Assembly: GCA_036278735.1 (NCBI GenBank)
Contig: DASUKM010000051.1
Span: 1 to 44,826 of the forward strand
From: DASUKM01 sp036278735
GTDB lineage: Bacteria; Acidobacteriota; Vicinamibacteria; Vicinamibacterales; 2-12-FULL-66-21
Reading direction: 5' to 3'
DNA length: 44,826 bases
Shown: positions 8,203 to 16,688 of the stretch, piece after piece
How positions within the stretch are numbered: position 1 is the first letter of the stretch
How the letters are laid out: the number at the start of each line of letters is the position of its first letter
Notes under the pieces: generated by a model
What the model was told of the DNA's origin: nothing
The model's database searches: none
The model's input: only the letters and a program-made list of their open reading frames with translations
Made by a program: the position numbers and the translations under genes

Positions 8203-8868
8203 ATGAAACCCCTCATCGGCATCACGCGCGGCGAGAGGCTCGACGACTACGTGGCGTCGATCGAACAGGCGGGCGGCGCGGCGGTGGTTCTCGATCCGGC
8301 GGAGGATCCCGCGGTGGCGCTCGCGGGGGTTGGCGCGCTGCTGTTGACAGGCGGCGCGGACGTCGATCCCGCGCGGTACGGGCAGGCGGTGCATCCGACG
8401 ACGGACATCGACGCGATCCGGGATCGCTTCGAGATCCCGATCGCGCGTGCGGCCGTCGCGGGCGACGTGCCGCTGCTGGCGATCTGCCGCGGGATTCAGG
8501 TCCTGAACGTCGCGGCGGGCGGCACCCTCGTCCAGGATCTGCCGTCGCTCGTGGGCGGGGCCGTCGATCATGCGATCGAGACGCCAAAGGACGCGCACGC
8601 CCACGACGTGCGGATCACGCCGGACAGCCGGCTGACCGCGATGCTTGGCGGCGGCGCCCGCGCGGTGAACAGCCGTCACCACCAGGCCATCGACGTCCTC
8701 GCTCCGACGTTCGTCGCGACGGCCGCGGCTGCCGACGGCGTCATCGAAGCGATCGAGCGGCCCGAGGCCAGCTTCTGCCTCGGCGTGCAATGGCACCCGG
8801 AGAACTTCTGGCGCTCCGGCGAATTTGCCGCGCTGTTCGAAGCGTTCGTCCGGTCGGCGCGGCGTTGA
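8203..8868 (+). CDS. Peptidase C26 / gamma-glutamyl-GABA hydrolase family protein
   Basis: A 221-residue class I glutamine-amidotransferase-like hydrolase. The nucleophile is Cys95 in LAICRGIQVLN, with His198 and Glu200 in GVQWHPENF completing the triad. LLTGGADVDPARYG at 48-61 is the usual PuuD/peptidase C26 substrate-loop sequence. PuuD-type enzymes hydrolyse gamma-glutamyl amides such as gamma-glutamyl-GABA in putrescine breakdown. No putrescine genes are nearby, so the substrate is open. The ATG at 8203 is chosen because MKPLIGIT is the family N-terminus; the six codons upstream are repeat sequence. There is no convincing Shine-Dalgarno sequence because the heptad array reaches the start. 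It may be cotranscribed with argS through the array. Confidence 0.88.
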   Translation: MKPLIGITRGERLDDYVASIEQAGGAAVVLDPAEDPAVALAGVGALLLTGGADVDPARYGQAVHPTTDIDAIRDRFEIPIARAAVAGDVPLLAICRGIQVLNVAAGGTLVQDLPSLVGGAVDHAIETPKDAHAHDVRITPDSRLTAMLGGGARAVNSRHHQAIDVLAPTFVATAAAADGVIEAIERPEASFCLGVQWHPENFWRSGEFAALFEAFVRSARR

Positions 8869-8874
8869 AGACAG

Positions 8875-9047
8875 TCTCCAGCTTCCAGCTTCCGTCCTCC
8901 GTCCTCCGCCCTCCGTCTTCCGCCCTCCGCCCTCCGTCTTCCGCCCTCCGTCTTCCGCCCTCCGTCTTCCGTCCTCCGTCCTCCGTCTTCCGTCCTCCGT
9001 CTTCCGTCCTCCGTCTTCCGCCCTCCGTCTTCCGCCCTCCGTCATCC
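8875..9047 (-). repeat. Heptad array CGGAGGG/CGGAAGA between two convergent genes
   Basis: Read on the minus strand, roughly 24 units of CGGAGGG, CGGAAGA, CGGAGGA and CGGAAGG run without interruption. The first unit, CGGATGA, contains the last Gly codon and the TGA stop of the methyltransferase gene that ends at 9042, in register with the rest. The far end, near 8875-8893, grades into a different 7-nt unit (GGAAGCT). The G-rich strand is the sense strand of the methyltransferase gene. It fills the space between convergent genes and has no spacers, so it is not CRISPR. Confidence 0.92.
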
Positions 9048-10325
9048 GCCGAGCGCCAGCTCGGCCACCAGTTCGACATGCGGCGTGTTCGGGAACAGAT
9101 CGAAGCCGCGTAACGACGCCAGCCGATAGCCGGCGTCGAGACACCGGCGGGCGTCGCGTGCGAACGTGGGCGGATCGCACGAGACGTAGACGATCCGCGG
9201 CGGTCCGAGCGCCGCGACCGCCGCGACCGCGTCCTTCGACAGCCCCGTGCGGGGCGGATCGACGATGACGCACGCGGGTACGCGGCGGCGTCCGCGCAGG
9301 AACGCCTCCACCGTGGAGAGGTGCACCGCGATCCGGGGATCGAAGGCGGCGGCGTTCCGGCGAAGATCGGCCCCAGCCGTCCGATCCCCCTCGACGGCAG
9401 TGATCTCGAGATGGCCCGCCGCCGCCAGCGCCGTGCCGAACACGCCCACGCCCGCGTACAGGTCCAGCACCTCCCCGTCGCACGCCGCGAGATCGAGCAC
9501 CGCGTCGACGAGCCCGGGCAGCAGAAACCGGTTGCCCTGAAAAAATGACGACGGATGGCGCCACAGCTCTCCCGATCCCGCCCGCCCCGCCGCCAGAACC
9601 GTCAGCGAATCCGCGACCAGCGGATCGCCCGCCTCGGCCCACTCGCCCGCGTCGTTCTCGGCGGTGATGCCGCGGAGCGGCAGCGCCTGCATGACGCGAT
9701 CGAGCGCGCCGGCGTCGATGCGGGCGTCGAGCGCGAGGCTCACGTGCATGGCGCGCTGATCGGCGGCGATGTTCTCCGCCAGCTCGATCGACGACACGTC
9801 CAGCCGGGTCCGGGCGAGCGCGTCGGCGGCGAGCTGGAGCACGCGCGCCGATTCGGGCAGGAGCTGTCCGGTCGACGCCGGGTCGCACAACTGGTGCGTC
9901 CCCTCGCGGAAGAAGCCGGCGCGGCCGGCGCTCAGGTGACACCGCGATCGCATGCGGTAACCGCGCTCGGGCGATCCGGCGATTGCGATCGGCTGCGACC
10001 ATTCGACCCCCCCGATCCGGCGCAGCGCCTCCGCGGCGACCTCGGCTTTCAGCTGCAGCTGTCGTTCGTAGCGGATGTGGGCGTACAGGTTGCCGCCGCA
10101 GAGCGGGTCGGCTTCGGCCGCGCGTCGATCCGGTGAGGGCGCGACGGCCTCGCGGGTCACGGCGAACGCCAGCCGCTTCTCGACTTTCTCGATCCACGCC
10201 CGCACGCGCTCGCCGGGAATCGCGCCGCGCACGAGCACGACCTGGCCCTGATGCCGCGCCAGCATGCGGCCCCCCGCCGCCGGCTTCTCGATCGTCAGCT
10301 CCAGTTCCTGGCCTTCGTGCAGCAC
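9042..10325 (-). CDS. TrmA/RlmD-family RNA (uracil-5-)-methyltransferase
   Basis: A 427-residue class I SAM-dependent methyltransferase. A TRAM domain (residues 1-60, QVVLVRGAIPGERV) is followed by the catalytic domain. Key residues are QGN at 263-265, the SAM-binding DLYAGVGVFG at 288-297, DPPR at 356-359, the nucleophile Cys383 in SCDPPTFARDA and Glu418 in HVELV. RlmD-type members bind a 4Fe-4S cluster with four cysteines after the TRAM domain. Here only Cys76 (LCGGN) remains, so the cluster is probably absent. The target, 23S rRNA or tRNA, cannot be told from sequence. The GTG at 10325 is preferred because it clears the upstream gene by seven bases and puts the TRAM domain at the N-terminus; a longer start at 10403 would overlap that gene. 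Confidence 0.88.
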   Translation of the reverse strand: MLHEGQELELTIEKPAAGGRMLARHQGQVVLVRGAIPGERVRAWIEKVEKRLAFAVTREAVAPSPDRRAAEADPLCGGNLYAHIRYERQLQLKAEVAAEALRRIGGVEWSQPIAIAGSPERGYRMRSRCHLSAGRAGFFREGTHQLCDPASTGQLLPESARVLQLAADALARTRLDVSSIELAENIAADQRAMHVSLALDARIDAGALDRVMQALPLRGITAENDAGEWAEAGDPLVADSLTVLAAGRAGSGELWRHPSSFFQGNRFLLPGLVDAVLDLAACDGEVLDLYAGVGVFGTALAAAGHLEITAVEGDRTAGADLRRNAAAFDPRIAVHLSTVEAFLRGRRRVPACVIVDPPRTGLSKDAVAAVAALGPPRIVYVSCDPPTFARDARRCLDAGYRLASLRGFDLFPNTPHVELVAELALGG

Positions 10326-10332
10326 GGGGATC

Positions 10333-11022
10333 TCAGTCGAACACCAACTCGGGCAGCCCGGCGTGCTCGCGAAGCAGGCGGCCGAAGGCGACGTCGAGCG
10401 CATGCGCCAGCGCGTCGGCGGCCATCCTCGGAGCGAACGGCGCCAGTTCGGCCCCGGCCTGGCGCCGCAGCTCGCGGGCTTCGGCAGCCGACAGTTCGGC
10501 GCGCGCCGCGTCCAGCAGTTCGCTGTCGAGCGTCTCGAGCCTGGCGATCAGCCTCGCGCGCTCGTCGCCCCGCGCGGTTCGGGCGGATCCCTTCATGCAA
10601 TCCAGCTCGCGCACGGCCGCATCGATCGCGGCAGCCGTGGCGCTCGATCGCGAGCCGCCGCCGCGCGCGGTGGTCAGCCTGGCGATGGCGCGATCGAGAT
10701 GCGAGGGCAGGGTGTCTCGCGATTCGGAGGGCGCCGCGGCCGTCACCCCGACGGCGCGGCGCCAATCATCGAACAGTTCGAGAATGTCCGGCTCGCAGAA
10801 CTCGATCCGCAGCGGACGCCGCCGCGCGCCGGCCGACTGACGCCGCTCGCAGCACCGATCGATGCCGCGGAGCGCAATCGTCAGCGGGACCCCCTGCAAT
10901 GCCCAGCCGCACACCTGCTCGAAAGCCGGGCCGACGATCCGGATCAAATGACCGCCGTTCTTGCGGCACAAATAGGTTTCGACCTGACGGCAGTAATCCG
11001 CCGGATCCGGAACGTCGCTCAC
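10333..11022 (-). CDS. Conserved protein of unknown function
   Basis: A 229-residue protein that I do not recognise as a named family. The first 100 residues look like a compact folded domain: YCRQVETYLCRKNGGHLI, then RIVGPAFEQVCGWALQGVPL, then a basic stretch RRRPLRIEFC and EPDILELFDDWRRAVG. The second half is helical and rich in Ala, Arg and Glu, with a possible coiled coil at about 150-200. No signal peptide or membrane segment is visible. It starts at a GTG at 11022 with AAGGG a few bases upstream and runs directly into the methyltransferase gene. It lies between biotin ligase and an RNA methyltransferase and may act in RNA metabolism, but that is only a guess from position. Codon use looks like the neighbours. 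Confidence 0.75.
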   Translation of the reverse strand: MSDVPDPADYCRQVETYLCRKNGGHLIRIVGPAFEQVCGWALQGVPLTIALRGIDRCCERRQSAGARRRPLRIEFCEPDILELFDDWRRAVGVTAAAPSESRDTLPSHLDRAIARLTTARGGGSRSSATAAAIDAAVRELDCMKGSARTARGDERARLIARLETLDSELLDAARAELSAAEARELRRQAGAELAPFAPRMAADALAHALDVAFGRLLREHAGLPELVFD

Positions 11023-11163
11023 CAGAGGCCCTTCAGTCTCTCAGCCGGCATGTCGATCCCCGGATCAGGCGCAGTCCGACGAGCCTCGGGCGCGGGCCAT
11101 CGCACAGCGCGAGCGTCACGCTCAGACACCCACGTCGAGGGGCTGCAGCATCGCGACCCCGCG
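11023..11163. other. Intergenic gap, nothing recognised
   Basis: These 141 bases separate birA from the conserved unknown gene. I see no open reading frame of note, no array repeats and no clear terminator or promoter. Confidence 0.5.
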
Positions 11164-12000
11164 CTACACCCACCTCACTTCGCCCGCGACGATGCGCTGG
11201 ACACCGGAGGCGGTCCGGGCCAGCAGCGCGCCGTCGGCCGCAAGGCCCGCCGTCACCCCCGTCTGCACCCCCGCCGCGGTGTCCCATTCGATCGCCGCCC
11301 CGTGCGCCGAAGGAGCCAGCACGCGCCAGCGGGCGAGCACCTCGGCGACCTCGCCGCGCGCGACCTGCTCGATCGCGCGATGCAGCCCGACGAGCACGCA
11401 CCCCAGTACGTGGGCGCCGTCGACCGCCCGCCCAAGCTCCGTCTCGAGCGAGGTCGCGCGGTCCGTCAAATCGGGGGGCAGCGACGCGGCGCGCAGGTTG
11501 ATCCCGAAGCCCAGAATGACATACTGCAGCCCTCGCGCACTGGTCGAGGCTTCGGCGAGAATCCCCGCCAGCTTGCGGCGCGCGCTGAACGCCTGCCCCG
11601 GCACCGACACTACGTCGTTCGGCCATTTGATCTCGACGGGCAGCCCTGTCGCGCGGCGGACGCCTTCGGCGACGCCGACGCCGCCGGCCAGCGTCACCGC
11701 AGGCGCGCTCGACGCGTCCCGCAGGATCACCGACGCATAGATCCCGGCGCCGGGCGGCGAGAACCACGTTCGGCCGAGACGTCCGCGCCCCGCGGTCTGC
11801 GCGCCGGCGATGATCAGCAGGCCGTCGGGCTCGCCCCGGTCGGCCGCGCGCGCCGCCGCGTCGTTGGTGGAACCGATTTCGGCGAAATACCGCACGCGCG
11901 ACCCGAGCGAGCCGCGCTCGGCGGCAGTGGACTGGAGGACGGCCGCGATGTCGTCCGGGATGGGCTCGGCTGCGAAGCCCTCGTGCGTGGACGTCGCCAT
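11164..12000 (-). CDS. birA: Biotin--[acetyl-CoA-carboxylase] ligase
   Basis: BirA activates biotin to biotinyl-AMP and attaches it to the biotin carrier protein of acetyl-CoA carboxylase and related carboxylases. The 278-residue protein has the ligase core: STND at 44-47, the nucleotide loop GRGRLGRTW at 71-79, SPPGAGIYAS, the lysine motif KWPND at 125-129 and KLAGILAE. A small C-terminal SH3-like domain follows (TAGLAADGALLART). There is no N-terminal winged-helix DNA-binding domain, so this is a group I ligase without repressor function. It is eight bases downstream of nadC and is probably cotranscribed with it and valS. Biotin enzymes in propionate and branched-chain metabolism would fit the mutase genes nearby. 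Confidence 0.95.
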   Translation of the reverse strand: MATSTHEGFAAEPIPDDIAAVLQSTAAERGSLGSRVRYFAEIGSTNDAAARAADRGEPDGLLIIAGAQTAGRGRLGRTWFSPPGAGIYASVILRDASSAPAVTLAGGVGVAEGVRRATGLPVEIKWPNDVVSVPGQAFSARRKLAGILAEASTSARGLQYVILGFGINLRAASLPPDLTDRATSLETELGRAVDGAHVLGCVLVGLHRAIEQVARGEVAEVLARWRVLAPSAHGAAIEWDTAAGVQTGVTAGLAADGALLARTASGVQRIVAGEVRWV

Positions 12001-12008
12001 TCACCCGC

Positions 12009-12875
12009 TCACGAACCGCCGGCGCGCTCCAGCAGCTCGAAGCTCAGGTCCACCGCGGGGGCCGAGTGCGTCAATGCCCCGACGGAGACGTACTCCGCGC
12101 CGGTCTCGGCGATCGCCGGGAGGCGATCGAGCGTGACGCCGCCGGATATTTCGATCTGGGCGCGCCCGCGTGCGCGCCGGACGGCCTCCCGAACGACGTC
12201 GAGCGGGAGGTTGTCGACGAGGATGATGTCGGCCGCGGCGGCCAGCGCTTCGTCGACCTGCGCGAGCGTCTGCGCTTCGACCTCGATCGGCATCTCGGCG
12301 CCGGCCTGCCTCATCCGCCGCACCGCTTCGGCGATGCCGCCGCTCGAGCGGATGTGATTGTCCTTGATCAACACGCCGTCGTCGAGGCTGCCGCGGTGGT
12401 TCGTCCCCCCGCCGGCGCGGACGGCGTACTTCTCGAGCGCGCGCAGCGTCGGGGTCGTCTTGCGCGTGTCGAGGATCGTGATCCTGCCGCCTGAGGCTTC
12501 GACGAATCGCCGGGTCAAGGTCGCGATCCCGGAGAGGCGCTGCAGGAAATTGAGCGCCGTGCGCTCCGCGGTCAGCAGCGACGCCGCGAGGCCGCTGACC
12601 CCCGCGACCACGTCGCCTGGATCGCATTGGTCGCCATCGCGCCGCTGCGGCTCGAACGCGCAGCGGGGATCGAGCTGACGGAACACTTCCGCCGCGACGT
12701 CGAGGCCGGCGATCACGCACGCGCACTTGGCGACGATCGCGCCGCGGGCGTGCGTCCCGGCCGGAACCGTGCCTTCCGTCGTCACGTCTCCCCAACCGAG
12801 ATCCTCGGCGAGCGCGCGCCGCACGGTCTCGCGATACAGCGCCGGGTCGAGCGGCGCGAACGGCACGGTCTTCAT
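12009..12875 (-). CDS. nadC: Nicotinate-nucleotide diphosphorylase (carboxylating)
   Basis: NadC (quinolinate phosphoribosyltransferase) makes nicotinate mononucleotide from quinolinate and PRPP in de novo NAD synthesis. The 288-residue length is typical. Visible motifs are EDLGWGDVTTEG at 24-35, AERTALNFLQRLSGIAT at 103-119, LDTRKTTPTLRALEKYAV at 135-152, GGGTNHRGSLDDGVLIKDNH at 155-174, the EVEAQTL strand at 198-204 and SGGVTLDRL near 244. These cover the quinolinate- and PRPP-binding residues. Its ATG at 12875 overlaps the valS stop by four bases. NadA and NadB are not in the window. Confidence 0.96.
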   Translation of the reverse strand: MKTVPFAPLDPALYRETVRRALAEDLGWGDVTTEGTVPAGTHARGAIVAKCACVIAGLDVAAEVFRQLDPRCAFEPQRRDGDQCDPGDVVAGVSGLAASLLTAERTALNFLQRLSGIATLTRRFVEASGGRITILDTRKTTPTLRALEKYAVRAGGGTNHRGSLDDGVLIKDNHIRSSGGIAEAVRRMRQAGAEMPIEVEAQTLAQVDEALAAAADIILVDNLPLDVVREAVRRARGRAQIEISGGVTLDRLPAIAETGAEYVSVGALTHSAPAVDLSFELLERAGGS

Positions 12876-15481
12876 GCAGCCAGCTCCACGTGCACCGCCA
12901 GCGCCTCGGCGGTCTCGACGACGAGGTCCTGAATCAGACCGGCCGCGCGCAGGTCCGCTTCGGCATCGGCGAGGAGATGCCGCTGCGCCTCCGGCACCCG
13001 CACGACCACGCGCGCCACGGCGGTCTTGAGCGGACGCTGCTCCTCGGATTTTTTCTTCCGGATTTCGCCGAGCACCGCGGCCGCGAGCTGCAACGCCTCC
13101 ACCGCCCGATCGTCCTCCGCGGCGAAGGGGAGCACCTCGCCGGGGGTCGGCCACGCGGCACGATGGATCGAACCGGCGCGCCACCACGACCAGACCTCTT
13201 CCGTCACGAACGGGAGGAACGGCGCGAACAGCCGCAGCAGGACGGACAGCGCCGCCAACAGCGCGGTGTTCGCCGAGCCCGCGCCGGCCGGTCCCTGGTC
13301 GCCGTAACGCCGCGCCTTCACGAGCTCCAGGTAATCGTCGCAGAAGAACCAGAACTGCGACTCGCAGCGCTCGAGGACGCGGGCGTAGTTGTAGTCCTCG
13401 AAGTCGGCGGTGGCGTCGCGCACGAGCCGGGCCATGCCGGTCAGGAGTCCGCGGTCGAGGGCGGCGGTCACCTCGCCGGTGGGCGCCGGGTTCGACAGCA
13501 CGAACCTCGATGCGTTCAACAGCTTGATGGCGAGCCGCCGTCCGACCCGCATCTGCCCGGTGTCGAACGCCGTATCGGCCCCCGCCCGCCCGCTCGCGGC
13601 CCAGTAGCGCACGCCGTCGGAGCCGTGCTCCTCGAGCAGGCCCAGCGGAGTCACGACGTTCCCTTTGGACTTCGACATCTTCTTCCGGTCGGGATCGAGC
13701 ACCCAGCCCGAGATGGCCGCGTTCGTCCACGGCAGCGAATCCATCTCCAGGTGCGAGCGGAGCAGCGTCGAAAAGAGCCACGTCCGGATGATGTCGTGCG
13801 CCTGCGGCCGGACCGTCATCGGAAACACGCGCCCGAACAGATCGGGATCGTCGAGCCAGCCGCCGGCAATCTGCGGCGTGAGCGACGACGTCGCCCACGT
13901 ATCCATCACGTCCGGGTCCCCCGCGAACCCGCCCGGACGATCGCGCTGTTCGGGACGGAACCCCTCCGGCACGTCCGTCGACGGATCCACCGGCAGGCGC
14001 TCGTCGGAGGCCGCGATGGGATGGTCGTAGTCGCGCGTGCCGTCGGCCAGCACCGGATACCAGAGCGGAAACGGGACGCCGAAGAAGCGCTGCCGGCTGA
14101 TGCACCAGTCGCCCGCCAGGCCGCCGATCCAGTTCTCGAGCCGCGCCTGCATGTAGGCGGGATGCCAGCGCAGCTCGCGCGCCCGCGTCGTCAACGCCTC
14201 CCGGAACATCATCGTCTTGATGAACCACTGGCGGCTCGTGATGATCTCGAGCGGCCGGTCCCCCTTCTCGTAGAACTTCACGGCATGCGTGATGGGGCGC
14301 GGCTCCCCCGTCAGATCGCCGCTCTCTTTCAACAGCTCGACGATCTTCGTGCGCGCCTTCGACGCCGACAGGTTGGCGAGCTGATCGTACGCCTGCTGCG
14401 CGCGCGCCGCGTTGGTCGACGTCCATTCGCCGGCGCCCCAGTCGATCGGCCGGAGCGTCCCGTTCGCCTGGATGATGGCGCGCACGGGCAGCGACAGCGA
14501 TCGCCACCAGACGACGTCGGTCACGTCCCCGAACGTGCAGATCATCGCGAGCCCGGAGCCCTTTTCCGGGTCCGCGAGCTCGTGCGCCTTCACCGGCACC
14601 CGCACCCCGAACAGCGGCGACGTCACCTCCGTGCCGAACAGCGGACGATACCGTTCGTCGCCGGGGTGCGCCACCAGCGCCACGCAGGCGGGAATCAATT
14701 CCGGACGCGTCGTCTCGATGAAGACCGCGCCGCCCGGCGCCTCGAACGAGATGCGATGGTACGCGCCCGGCAGCTCGCGATCCTCGAGCTCCGCCTGCGC
14801 CACGGCCGTGCGAAAGTCGATGTCCCAGAGCGTGGGCGCCTCGATCTGATACGCCAGCCCGCGCCGCCACAGACGCAGGAACGACAGTTGGGAGACGTGC
14901 TGCGCGCGCCGGCCGATGGTCGCGTAGCTCAGGCTCCAGTCCACCGAGAGCCCCAGGTGCCGCCACAGCGCTTCGAACGCCTTCTCGTCTTCGGCGGTCA
15001 GGCGCGCGCACAGCTCGACGAAATTCGGGCGCGAGACGGAGACCGGCTGCTTACCCGGCTTTTCGCCCCTCGACCCCGCTCGGGGCGCCCCCGAGCCCGT
15101 CGAAGCGGCCGGCGGCTCGAACGACGGGTCGTACGGCAGCGAGGGGTCGCAGCGGACGCCGAAATAGTTCTGCACCCGGCGTTCGGTCGGCAGGCCGTTG
15201 TCGTCCCAGCCCATCGGGTAAAACACGGCGCGTCCGCGCATGCGCCAGAACCGCGCGACGACGTCGGTGTGGGTGTACGAGAAGACGTGGCCGACGTGGA
15301 GCGAGCCGCTCACGGTCGGCGGCGGCGTGTCGATCGCGAAGACCTCTTCGCGCGGGCGCGTCCGATCGAACCGGTACACGCCGTCGGCGTCCCACCGGGC
15401 CTGCCACTTCGATTCGAGCCCTTCGAGCGCCGGCTTGTCGGGAACGTGGACGGGATGGGTCAGATCGAAGCCGCGTGACAT
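12872..15481 (-). CDS. valS: Valyl-tRNA synthetase
   Basis: ValS charges tRNA-Val and edits mischarged threonine. The protein is 869 residues from the ATG at 15481 (a GTG at 15499 would add six). It has GSLHVGH at 59-65, GWDDNGLPTERRVQNYFG, a CP1 editing domain with FIETTRPELIPA near 255-266, GDWCISRQRFFG near 457 and KMSKSKGN at 601-608. It resembles the shorter actinobacterial-type ValS and has only a short tail. Residues about 124-147 are a Ser/Gly/Arg/Pro-rich insert encoded by a palindromic repeat at 15064-15105, next to the zinc-binding or connective region. TACGAT at 15490-15495, eight bases from the ATG, is a possible -10 for a leaderless message. It heads a valS-nadC-birA operon. Confidence 0.96.
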   Translation of the reverse strand: MSRGFDLTHPVHVPDKPALEGLESKWQARWDADGVYRFDRTRPREEVFAIDTPPPTVSGSLHVGHVFSYTHTDVVARFWRMRGRAVFYPMGWDDNGLPTERRVQNYFGVRCDPSLPYDPSFEPPAASTGSGAPRAGSRGEKPGKQPVSVSRPNFVELCARLTAEDEKAFEALWRHLGLSVDWSLSYATIGRRAQHVSQLSFLRLWRRGLAYQIEAPTLWDIDFRTAVAQAELEDRELPGAYHRISFEAPGGAVFIETTRPELIPACVALVAHPGDERYRPLFGTEVTSPLFGVRVPVKAHELADPEKGSGLAMICTFGDVTDVVWWRSLSLPVRAIIQANGTLRPIDWGAGEWTSTNAARAQQAYDQLANLSASKARTKIVELLKESGDLTGEPRPITHAVKFYEKGDRPLEIITSRQWFIKTMMFREALTTRARELRWHPAYMQARLENWIGGLAGDWCISRQRFFGVPFPLWYPVLADGTRDYDHPIAASDERLPVDPSTDVPEGFRPEQRDRPGGFAGDPDVMDTWATSSLTPQIAGGWLDDPDLFGRVFPMTVRPQAHDIIRTWLFSTLLRSHLEMDSLPWTNAAISGWVLDPDRKKMSKSKGNVVTPLGLLEEHGSDGVRYWAASGRAGADTAFDTGQMRVGRRLAIKLLNASRFVLSNPAPTGEVTAALDRGLLTGMARLVRDATADFEDYNYARVLERCESQFWFFCDDYLELVKARRYGDQGPAGAGSANTALLAALSVLLRLFAPFLPFVTEEVWSWWRAGSIHRAAWPTPGEVLPFAAEDDRAVEALQLAAAVLGEIRKKKSEEQRPLKTAVARVVVRVPEAQRHLLADAEADLRAAGLIQDLVVETAEALAVHVELAA
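15064..15105. repeat. Palindromic repeat inserted in frame within valS
   Basis: The core reads TCGAC, a 2-3 base break, GCTCGGGG, a short loop, CCCCGAGC, a 2-base break, then GTCGA (15070-15103). It fits the widespread CTTCGAC-GCTC-GGG palindrome type. It falls in the valS insert encoding roughly residues 128-142 and keeps the frame open. A related copy is in scpA at 37331-37369. Confidence 0.75.
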
Positions 15482-15525
15482 AACCGATGATCGTATCACC
15501 GGGCGGGCGCACGCAGGGCGCGCGG

Positions 15526-16569
15526 CTACGAACCCGCCTTCAGCCGCTCGATCTCTTCGCGCACGATCCGCTCGGTGACGTCGAGGACGATCGGGCGCAG
15601 GGTGTCGCCGTTCAGGTGTGCGAGCACGCGGCGGGCAATCTCGTCGATCGTGTCGGCGTCAAGGGTCGACCGGGCGTGCGCGCCAATCGCGGACGGGGCG
15701 ATATCGCCGGCCCGAGGCTCGGCGGCGAGCAGCGCCGCGAATGCTTCGACGAGCGAGGGGGGTGGAACGGCCGCCGCGGGGGAGGCTGCCGGCGCCGCGG
15801 CAGGCGCGTCCTGGTGCGCAACCGGGATCGGCGCCGGGGCCGGCCGAGGGACCGGCGCCGGCGCCGGCGTCGCCACGACGGGGGCCGCCGGTCGAACGGG
15901 ATCGCCAGCCAGATCCGGATCCCACCCAGCCAAATCGTCGGCGCCCCGCGCCGGCGGCGGAGCCGCGGACTTCGACGGCACGCTCGCCGGCACCCTGGGC
16001 GCGCCGGCGGCGGGCGCCGCGGGGGGCGCGACCGCCGCCCCGTCGGTGCCGACTTCCGCAAACGCGGCATCGAGCCGATCGAAATACGCCTCCAGCGAAT
16101 CGCCGGACGCGGCCGGCGTCCCCCCGGCCTCGGGTGCCGTCCCCGTGGTCGCGGCCGGCGGCGGCGCGGGATTCGCGTGGGTGAACGGGTTGGCCGACCG
16201 CTTCCCCGCGAGCAGATCCTTGACGCGATTGATGACCATCTGCGGCTCGAATGGCTTGACGAGGACACCGTCGCAGCCGACGGCACGGGCGCGTGTTTCG
16301 TCTATCGGCTCGAACGCCCCCGTCAACAGCACCACCGGCACGTGCGCGAGCGCGGGGTGTCCTTTGATGAAGGCCGCGACCTCGTACCCGTCGCGCTCCG
16401 GCATGCCGACGTCGGCCAGGACGATATCCGGGCGGTCGCGTTCGGCCCGGTCGATCGCCTGCTGGCCGTCACCGACGGCCAGGACTTCGATGTCCTCGTC
16501 GGCGAACGTCAGCTCGATGACACGCTGAATCGTCACGCTGTCGTCGGCCAGCAGCAGTTTCCGGGGCAT
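15526..16569 (-). CDS. Response regulator receiver protein with long Pro/Ala linker and C-terminal helix
   Basis: A 347-residue protein with a receiver domain at 1-120. The acidic pair Asp9/Asp10, phospho-acceptor Asp53 in VLADVGMP, Thr83 in LLTGAF and Lys105 in VKPFEP are all in place, so it should be phosphorylated by a histidine kinase. About 160 residues of Pro/Ala-rich low-complexity sequence follow. A short conserved amphipathic end (IDEIARRVLAHL, then VLDVTERIVREEIERLK) resembles the tails of acidobacterial and myxobacterial receiver-linker proteins. No DNA-binding domain is present, so output is likely through protein contacts. No kinase gene is adjacent. TATCAT at 16575-16580 is five bases from the ATG with no Shine-Dalgarno, which fits a leaderless transcript. 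Confidence 0.85.
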   Translation of the reverse strand: MPRKLLLADDSVTIQRVIELTFADEDIEVLAVGDGQQAIDRAERDRPDIVLADVGMPERDGYEVAAFIKGHPALAHVPVVLLTGAFEPIDETRARAVGCDGVLVKPFEPQMVINRVKDLLAGKRSANPFTHANPAPPPAATTGTAPEAGGTPAASGDSLEAYFDRLDAAFAEVGTDGAAVAPPAAPAAGAPRVPASVPSKSAAPPPARGADDLAGWDPDLAGDPVRPAAPVVATPAPAPVPRPAPAPIPVAHQDAPAAAPAASPAAAVPPPSLVEAFAALLAAEPRAGDIAPSAIGAHARSTLDADTIDEIARRVLAHLNGDTLRPIVLDVTERIVREEIERLKAGS

Positions 16570-16574
16570 GGCTC

Positions 16575-16580
16575 ATGATA
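16575..16580 (-). promoter_or_regulatory. Possible leaderless -10 hexamer of the response regulator gene
   Basis: TATCAT on the minus strand ends five bases before the ATG at 16569. A start site six or seven bases after the hexamer would fall on the A of the ATG. No ribosome-binding sequence is present. No strong -35 is visible. It is one of a set of similar sites in this window. Confidence 0.4.
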
Positions 16581-16646
16581 CCGCGGCCGTTCGTGCAAAT
16601 GGGTGAATTCGTGGTAAGGCGGGCGGAAGGCGGAAGCCGGAGGCCT

Positions 16647-16688
16647 ACCCAAAGCCCAAAGCCCAAAGCCTAAAGCCCCCTAAAGCCC
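16647..16688 (-). repeat. Heptad array TTTGGGC/TTTAGGC at the 3' end of mcmB
   Basis: Minus-strand units TTTAGGC and TTTGGGC follow the mcmB stop. The last codons of mcmB (TTGGGCTTTAG) are themselves repeat sequence, so the array supplies the final residues and the stop. The G-rich strand is again the sense strand. The array occupies the gap to the end of the neighbouring response regulator promoter region. Confidence 0.9.

Noticed and set aside
8875..9047. Possible CRISPR array
   Set aside because: Units are 7 nt with no unique spacers, so it is a tandem repeat.
12009..15011. One 1000-codon frame joining antisense-like valS sequence to NadC
   Set aside because: Only the last 288 codons (from the ATG at 12875) are NadC; the rest is the wrong frame of valS.
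12890..15478. 862-codon open frame on the plus strand opposite valS
   Set aside because: Composition is Arg/Ala/Gly/Pro-rich with no domain; it is an antisense shadow of a high-GC gene.
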